From assembly GCA_040954595.2 (NCBI GenBank), contig CM082587.2, positions 1,798,001-1,862,000 of the forward strand: a stretch of DNA of 64,000 nt. Reading direction: 5' to 3'. This document shows positions 1 to 7,927 of this stretch, in pieces (positions within the stretch are counted from its first letter, which is position 1; each line of letters opens with the position of its first letter). The position numbers and the translations under genes are program-made. This stretch comes from Balanoglossus misakiensis (taxonomy: Eukaryota; Hemichordata). The notes below the pieces were generated by a model. The model worked only from the letters and a program-made list of their open reading frames with translations, was not told the DNA's origin and ran no database searches.

Positions 1-96
1 CTTTTACAATTACATTTTCCAGAAAAAAAAGATCTTGTTTTTGAATCACACATTCAGTTTTGACATTCTCCTCCACAGGTTCTCGCCAACTGCACT
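1..96 (-). other. Start of the Drosha 3' untranslated region (runs off the window)
   Basis: This stretch follows the Drosha stop codon (97-99) on the minus strand. I see no AATAAA signal in the 96 bases available, so the transcript very likely ends beyond the window edge. On the plus strand it is A/T-rich with no reading frame of note. Confidence 0.7.
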
Positions 97-3000
97 CTAC
101 TCTTTGTCACCTTTTTCTTTGAGTTTCTTGTACTTGAGTTCAATGAACTTCTTCTGATGTTTGAGTTGAGGGAATCGATCTGGAAATGTGACAGGAAATG
201 TACATAATTACTGGTGCGATCATCCAACGTATTCAAATTGTCCAGTGACTGTACAGAAAAAAGTTATAATCAAGTCTACAGAAGATTATATACTTAGATG
301 ACGATAGTGGTCTTCATTTTGTCTCTTTACCTGTGTTGACATAATCTGACTTCTTTCAGACTTGAGATTTGTAGCTGAAATCTATACTTACATGAGTCCA
401 GGGCATTCTTTGCAGCTATCATCTCTGCTTGTTGTACACTGAGTGAGTGAACAGAAATATTGTCAGTTTGCTAACTTGATATGAGAAGTGCTTACTCCAT
501 GTTCAACTAATTTCTGATTCTAATGTAGTTTCATACTGTGAGACAAATCTTACCTTGACCATGATCCACTTGCTAGTCTATCCCCTTGGAAGTAGACTGC
601 AACTGTGTATTTTCTGGAGTGAGACGGTCCCACCTGATTGACAATCCTGTCGACAATCAGTCAATAATGGAGGGTCAACAATGCAGGGTCATATATATAA
701 GTATCAATACTGGCAGTCGATAATTGGAGCTGATAGTGGTGGTCAATAACAGTAGTCAATAATGCAGGTCAATAATGAGAGGCGATACTGCCAATCATAA
801 ATGGTAGTCAATATTTATGACCCTAAGGCGTTCCATTCATTCAGGATCAACAGCTCTGATAGGTCACCATGTTTGGATTTTAAGTTTGAAGAAATTGGGA
901 GTCTTACTTGTAAATAGGTATATCAGGTTCTTTCCCTTCAGTACGCAGAGTTAAGCAACATTGCTGTAACTGAGATTTGGGATCGTTCCAGTCTTGATTG
1001 ACAATGAAGTCCTGAAATGAACAAGAATAGTGTTTATTTCCAGTGCACATTTAGGCAGTGTAAAGTTGAATGACCATGAAATCTGGTGTGTGCTGCAGTG
1101 TTATGCAGCACTGCCTCTTGGGGAATACTGTAAGAAAAAGTTGATGCTCAAAGCGAAGAAAATGTAGAGAATGCTTGTTGTTCTTACCCGCAATCTTGGG
1201 AAGAAACAAACTTCACAGAAGACTCTCACCCAATCCAGGTTCTTATCAACATAAAGAGCACCCAGAAAAGCTGGAAATGAAGATGATGGTATTTGTGTGT
1301 CATTTCTCTAGTCGTTCACTGGAATAGTCCGAAGCAAATGGAATAAGCATCAAATTTTACATCAATTCATGTCCCTACCTTCCAACAAATCTGCTAATAC
1401 TTTCACCCGTAGAGCTGGTTTGTCCTTCTCCCTGTTTCTGTTAAAATTGATGATAAATTCTTCCATTCCGAGGTCACTGGCTACAGTGGCCTGGGTGCGA
1501 TTGTTGACTAAGGAACTCCTCAAAAGCTGCAATGATAGAGTCAAAACTCCAGCTTGAAGACTACATTATTTTGGACTTAGATCACACTGCTTTGTGGAAA
1601 AGAATTTTATGAATCCACTTCCAAAGGAAATGGCATGATTTTCATTTTAAAGACACAGTTTCTGAAATACTCACAGACAGGTGGCCTTCATGATGGTCTG
1701 GAAAATGTTTAAAGAGATATTCAGATGCCACAAGCTGCATTGCTGAGTCTCCCAAGAATTCCAGTCTCTGATTGTGTCCTCTGAAATAAATTAAGGCTTG
1801 AGATTTATATCATTCAATAGTCTAGTGATAAAATAATATTACACATCATTGAGTCTTTGATTGCATTTTGGTTATTTGGTGAAGTATAGTGACTATAGCC
1901 TGTATTTGTGTTATAGTGACATTTCTGTGATCAGTCAGCTGGAATATTCAACTTTTTGGCCTTGTTTTCTATAAGCAGTTGTAACTTACAGTGTGAGATT
2001 TGTGTATCCGACAGTTCTCTGTGTAAATGATCTTGCCAGAAGACGGATATGATTGAATTCTATTCCAGTGGTATCCTCAAACTGTTTCAGTTTCTGTGAA
2101 CGAATGAATGAATCAATCAAACAAGCAGTTTAGCTTCCTTCACTTGGTCAACACTTTGTTCATTTAGAACGAGAAAATAGTTTTGAAATCTGTGAAGGGA
2201 CACCAACCAGGAGAACGGGTGAAGAGTCTATCAGATGTCTGTCTCCTCCAGGTTCTTGATCCTGAAAAGGAAAAAATACCCATCCATTACTAACGATGAA
2301 CTGTATGAACTGCACCTTTACAAAGGAACTGCAAGAATATAGGGTTGTTCACAAAATCCAGTTATATGATATGCCCATATCTGTCAAGTAGGTGAGGCAT
2401 GTAAGAATACCTGTAAGGGGTGCTTTGGGTGCTGTACCCAGATACTCTGCAAGTCAGGTTCACTGAACAACAGCTTGCAGAAAATCTCTTTCACTTTCTC
2501 TTGTCCAGCTTCAATGTAGAGGGCGCCCATCACAGCTTCAAAGCAGTTGGCCATTGCATGTCTAAGATCAGCAGTGTGGCACAGATCAGGCCCATGGGCG
2601 TACAACATATAGTGATCCAAATCCAGTTTCTGCATGGGAAATGATAATCATACATTAGGGATTCAATACAAATGTACTCTACAGAGAGTATGCAGTTACA
2701 TACATGTACAAAATGGACACCGTAATAATAGCCATGGTTTTCAAAACAGTGGATGAGCTCACCTTTGCTAGAACAGCCAGATGTTGGTTCTGCACCAAGG
2801 CCATTCTGTATGTTGCCAGTCCTCCCTCCTCAAGGTGTGGAAACAGGAAATATAGATGACAGCTGCAAGAGGAATAACATGATTTTCTATTTTTGTCAAC
2901 ATTTATTTGGATAGTCATACTTGACACATAATGGTGTCATACAATACTTTTCAGATGCTCATTCCATTTCAGGCGGTAGAACAAAATTACCTTATGGTAA

Positions 3001-6000
3001 ATTCCAGGACAGCATCACCAAGAAACTCTAGTCTCTCATTGTGTTGTATTCTAGATTTGATTTCATCTTCACTGGCCATACGAGACATGATGTTGATCAA
3101 AGTATTGATACCTGGTAGAAAGAAAGAAACAAAAGTAGAATTTGTCAATATCATCATGAGTTCTCACCTCATGTGCATCAAGTGATACATATGGCCCTAT
3201 TCAAGAATATAAAGACTCATATTGCCAGCTAAACTAACCTTTCTTTCTGGTGTGTTCATGATGGATCCTCCTGTCTCCGTATTCCGGCTGCCTAACTCCG
3301 CAATTGGACAGGGAATTCCTCACATGATCCGGATTCATTCCAAAGTTCAAGTGGTGGGATGGATGGGTCATGGCAAGCTGTCATATTTTTGGGGAAAAAT
3401 AGGGAAGAGAACTGAGTAAACCAAGAATATCCTTACCAGTAGTTTGTGTGAAGTTATCTGTGAATTTACCTGTGGCATACAAAGATTCCAACCAACACAT
3501 TGGGAGATTTCGGACAGCACTCACCTTGAATAATGCTCTATCTTTGAATGTGTAACCTAGCTTCTTATCCAAAGTGTGCAAGCAGGCAAAATATCTAAGA
3601 TGGTGAACTAAGACTGGTAACATCATCGCATGCTGACTGACATCAGCTCGTATCCCAGTTCGTATCATTCCCTGACTGCTGAGTTCGACCGTCACCTCTC
3701 TCTTCATGTTCCCTCTGCTGCGTAGTTTCTGCAGCTGTTCTTCCTTCTCCATGAGTTTCTGTCGGTCTTCGTAAGTCACTTTGGGTCGGTTTGCCATCAG
3801 ATGTCGCATCTTCAGATAAGCCTTGAACAGTTTCTGGTAACTGAAATTTGCAAAGTTGTCATGGCATGGGTCAGGTGTATGAAGTACATGTAGAGCTTGC
3901 GTTAGGATAAGTGTCCAGTGGGGGAATGTCCAGCAGGGTAACTGTCCTAGGACCAGTGATGTGAAGTGGCCTTAGCCAAAAGAGATCTCTACAGATAATT
4001 ACACCCACATACCACATATATACATGGACCTACCCAGGATCCCCTGCATAGCTTAGCTGTGCAGGTCTTGTACCAAAATGTACAATGACAGGATAGTTGA
4101 TGACATCATTTCTGCTCTGTTCTCTGTCTAGCTGATCAATACGCACAGACGATGGTTTCTGAAATGGGTACAAATCACGAATTATGGCATCTGCTTTTCT
4201 TGAAAATGAGGTACTAACAGAAGTGGTTCACAATGGTCGTAGAGGTGAACCAATATACAATTGGGATAGCTAGCAAAAACAACCATACCTTGCCTGGATA
4301 GGACACAATCATGTTTTTGGTTTCGTCTGCCACTTTCTCCCAATCCAGCTCATCCATCTGCAACATGGCCGCCAACTCACTATCCTCAACCAATGGCCTG
4401 TTGTTCTTCAACAAGTACAGCAGCACTTGGTGCATGGACAGCACTTCCTTGCCGTTGTCCGGCAGACTACGGACAAATCTTGGCATGAAGTAGAACGGTC
4501 GGCAGCCATTTTGATCTGCAGAGCCCATCAAGAATGGAGAGATGAAAGAAAGGCAGAGTTGAAGGTGTTTATTTATTCTTAACAGTGAAGCACTTTTATT
4601 TGTCTGACCAGCAAAACAAATAGCGACAAGTCATGCATGTGACAATACTTACCTTTCAGGTCAAAATCGAAGAGTTCCAAAATTTCTTCAAAGAGGAAAT
4701 CGTCAAACAAGCTTAGACCTTCAACGCAGAAATGCTACAATGTAGGAATTAAATAATCTGTTAAACATATGCAACAATGATGCGCACAGAATACTTCAAC
4801 ATACATAAAAACGGAAATTTGTCTTTTAACAATATACACAAAATTCGTACCTCGGGCATTGGCTCCTTCAGGAACAAGATGGTGTACTCTATATTGAATC
4901 TAATCACACTGCATTCTGGGAAACCATCCAGAGGGTAGTGGGAAAACATCGAGAATCCTTCAAAGATGTATTCGTGGTCATCATACTCAATAACCGTTGG
5001 CCTGTCACTCTGAAAAAAATCAAATCCCAAGGAATCATTAATCCCTTCACCCCAACGCATGCTGGAATTACCCTAAAATGTGGAAACAAAGTACAAACTT
5101 ACCAGGAAGTTGGTGCCTGGTGATACTGTGACTCTATAGTGATGCAATCTACCAGCGTTGTTTGTGAGTGGATCTAACTGTCGAAGGCTGTCCTCCCCTG
5201 GGTAGATATTGTGACGGATGCCAGTCTGTCTGGCCCGGTAGCTACATTTGCATAATGGTCCATCATTCATCTACAAATAATAAAGACAACTGATTGGAAC
5301 TGAAACAAAATCATGTCAAAATTCCAAATGAAAAAACACTTAAACTAAAAATACACCTCACCTCTCCTGGATCATTAAACCATAACTCTTCGTGTAGTCT
5401 GAGAGGGTGTTTTTTCTTTCGTCTCATTTCATTCATTTGTTCAAAAGTTTCGGCGTCTGATTCAGAGTCATTATCACTGTCACTGCTGCTGCTTTCACTG
5501 TCAGAGATGTGCACTTCCACTGAAATCACAAAAAATAACACCATTTTCTTATATTTTTCAGCTAAGCATACTAATGTTATCAGTCAATAATTTCACAAAC
5601 TGCTATCCTTGAATAAAATTCCCACATCACTCCCCATGATTGGTCTCACCTTTGTGGGCACATTTCTCCTCTCTGTAGTCTGGAATTCTCTTCTTCAGCT
5701 CTTCACGACATCGTTTTCCTCTCTCTACAAGATTGTGTCTCACTCGAGCATACAAATCTCGTAACTTACTTGTACCAGCTACTGTCGAGTCATGCTACAA
5801 AACAAACACATATCAAAGTTTGAGATTTGCTAATAAAAAAGTTAAAAGATGTGTCAGTAATGACACCTGTCAGGGGGTCAAAGGTGAGAGGTTATTACCT
5901 TTTGATCCATAGGATCTTTAGAATAGTACTGATCTGTTGGAGTACATCTGATCCAATGAGGTGTCTTGTCATCTGCATCTTCTTTTGTCTCCTTGGAGAC

Positions 6001-7517
6001 GAGAGACGGTGAAGCAGTCAACAGGGTCTTTGCTGGTTTAGCCTTCGTCTTCTCTTTGATATCTCTCTCAAGGTGACTTCTTGACCTTTTCGGTGACATG
6101 TCACTGAAGAGATGTGGGGATTGAATATTTTATTCATCACTGTTTTGTGGAGTTATGTGTATATACATTATTAAATATTTACATCAACATCACACAAAAA
6201 CCTTTGAAATCTTACCTTTTTCTATGGTCATGTTCATGGCCTCTTTTCCTTTCTGTTCTTTTCTTTTCATCGTGGCTTTCTCCTCTGTGTTCCCTGTATC
6301 TACTTTCTCTCTCTCTCGATCTATACACGGGCAGGGGCAGAAAACAGCAAAGACAATTTAGGAATATCTCAAATATCTGGATAGCAAACTAGTCAATTTT
6401 GTGGACTTTATCAAGACTTTGATCATGGCTGCTAATGAAAATAGCGATCTCACCTATCAGCTGAACTGTGTGAGTGTCTTTTTCTGTGCCCTCCATCATC
6501 CTGACTTCTGGGAGGTCTCCTATCATCTTCTCTGTGGCTGTGTCTACTATCAGATCTTCTTTCTCTTTCCCGGTGATGCTCGTGGTGGCCGACTTTATCG
6601 CGGTGGTGCCGGTCTCCAACTGAGTGGTGTCTGTACTCTTCTCTGCTGTGGGAGGATCTAGGTGAGTCGTGTCTATGGCGGTGGTGGTCCTTCCGCCCAT
6701 CTGAGCGTGGCACAGGGCTTTGCACTTTCCTGTGTCTGTACTGTGGGTCAGAGCCTGACCTTTCTCTATGGCTATGGTGCTCCTGTGGACTGTGGGCTAC
6801 AGCTCCATGGTGGCCACTTCCTGCTTGTGCTTGAAGAGCACTGTGGAAATTCTGAGGTGCACCTCCTTGTACTGGCATTTGTGGGGGCAACACAGGGCTA
6901 TTGCCAGGCATCACCATTGGGCTGTTCCCCCGCGCCAGCATCGGATTATTTCCAAAGGGTCCGGCAGTTCCCGGGATCTGCAGTGGGATTCCTGGCATGG
7001 CCCCTTGGTTGAACAAAGCACTCTGGTTGAACATGGCCGGGGTTGGTAAGAGGCCAGGATTCAGGTTCTGCTGAAATGGCAATCTGGTCATGGCTGGCTG
7101 GGGAAAGTTTGGTAAGAACTGTTGATGAGCCCATGCTGTGTTTGCTAACTGCAAGAAAGATTTTTTTTCACAGTTAGAATTAGATCAAGAATTAAATGAC
7201 CAGTACATGTATCATTTGGTTGTTAGCCCTGGTAGGTTGATTGGGACAACCTGGCTCTGCGTGGCGGGGTTGTGTGGCTTACGGCGATCGCCAAAGACAC
7301 ACAGTCCAGAGCTAGATCTCACGGCGATCGTCGAAGACGCACATCCCTGCAGAGCTATCATATACCAAAACATGAAGGTGTACATTACCTGGCTTTGGAC
7401 TTGCGGAAAACTCGGTCTACCCCCGGCGACATGTGGTATTTGGCCAATCCCGGGTCTAATAAATGTTCTTTGGTGCCCGCCTACGGGTCTTCCTTGCCAG
7501 TTATTTCCTCGATTCAT
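97..7517 (-). CDS. DROSHA: Drosha, class 2 ribonuclease III (complete, 25 coding exons)
   Basis: Nuclear RNase III that, with DGCR8/Pasha, cuts primary microRNA transcripts. Coding exons from 5' to 3' on the minus strand: 7389-7517, 6454-7148, 6216-6320, 5899-6103, 5650-5794, 5362-5519, 5103-5270, 4851-5009, 4653-4734, 4289-4515, 4034-4158, 3525-3840, 3239-3377, 2991-3111, 2763-2862, 2411-2629, 2208-2261, 1990-2093, 1675-1780, 1379-1526, 1188-1270, 908-1011, 554-646, 392-438, 97-179. They total 3,915 nt, giving 1,304 residues with matching phases at every junction. Residues 1-275 are Pro-rich then His/Arg-rich; an acidic Ser run begins near 430; the central domain keeps CKC (C486, C488) and H499. 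RNase IIIa has ERLEFLGDA (E913, D917) and a second motif near 985-989. RNase IIIb has QRLEFLGDS (E1091, D1095) and ADLLEA (D1165, E1168). The dsRBD is about 1200-1275. Both catalytic sites look intact. An in-frame stop just upstream supports the start at 7517. Human Drosha is about 1,374 residues; the difference is mainly N-terminal. Confidence 0.97.
652..821. repeat. Degenerate minisatellite in a Drosha intron, touching the exon at 554-646
   Basis: Imperfect copies of a unit close to GTCAATAATGCAGG recur here, for example near 660, 673, 741, 754 and 768, with diverged copies such as GGCGATACTG and GTCGATAATT. It lies in the intron between the exons at 908-1011 and 554-646 and reaches the splice acceptor at 647-648. 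Unit length drifts (about 10-16 bases), so it is old or fast-evolving. There is no sign of coding function. Confidence 0.75.
7246..7365. repeat. Hairpin-type interspersed repeat in Drosha coding intron 1
   Basis: This stretch is C+G-rich compared with its surroundings and folds on itself. GGCTCTGCGTGGCGGGGTTG near 7253 pairs loosely with sequence ending CCAGAGCTAG near 7314, and a second arm ends with CTGCAGAGCTATC near 7359. The palindrome GGCGATCGCC lies at the first bend. The block GTGGCGGGGTTGTGTGGCTT is nearly repeated, inverted, at 47829-47925. Two related hairpin copies in one window suggest a small non-autonomous DNA transposon family (MITE-like). No protein is encoded. Confidence 0.6.
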
Positions 7518-7787
7518 CTCCGATCATTTAGATTTTGTAAAACACTTAAAAATACGACAATCTGACCTCAATGTTATTATTTATATACTGCAAGGGGGCA
7601 GCCATTATTACTGATGGATGCTGGGATAGCAACGCCATCTTCGGCCAAAAGTGTTCGTACATTTGTTTTTTATTTTTACTTTTGTTTTTATTTTCAGGTG
7701 TACAGGTCGACGGGTACTGCCACTGGACTTACCACAATCTGGCGGTGAGTGCCGAGGGTTATGTCAAGTTTAATTGTGTTCTTCAAT
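7518..7787 (-). promoter_or_regulatory. Drosha 5' leader and presumed core promoter
   Basis: This interval lies between the Drosha start codon and the TRIM gene's poly(A) signal. On the minus strand it holds AAGATGGCG (7633-7641) and AATAATGGCTGCC (7597-7609). Both resemble the YY1 core AANATGGCGGC found near start sites of many housekeeping genes in animals. A donor-like GTAAGT (gt at 7731-7732) and acceptors ending CCCTTGCAG (ag at 7588-7589) or GAGGTCAG (ag at 7562-7563) would allow a small 5'-UTR intron. No TATA box is obvious. The transcription start is not determinable from sequence alone. Confidence 0.5.
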
Positions 7788-7793
7788 TTTATT
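7788..7793 (-). terminator. Poly(A) signal AATAAA for the TRIM-NHL gene
   Basis: The minus strand reads AATAAA about 135 bases downstream of the TRIM-NHL stop codon (7928-7930), a normal 3'-UTR spacing. It is the first canonical hexamer after that stop. Cleavage would fall near 7760-7780, close to the probable Drosha promoter. Confidence 0.6.
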
Positions 7794-7927
7794 AACCAAT
7801 ATAAAAACATACAGAACAACAATCAGAGTACTCAGTTCCACTACATGCCATCTATGTAAGTTCGTCGTGTAAATATTTCGGAATCACAGCTGCATAATCG
7901 GGATGCCTGGCCTTCGACACGGTGTCA

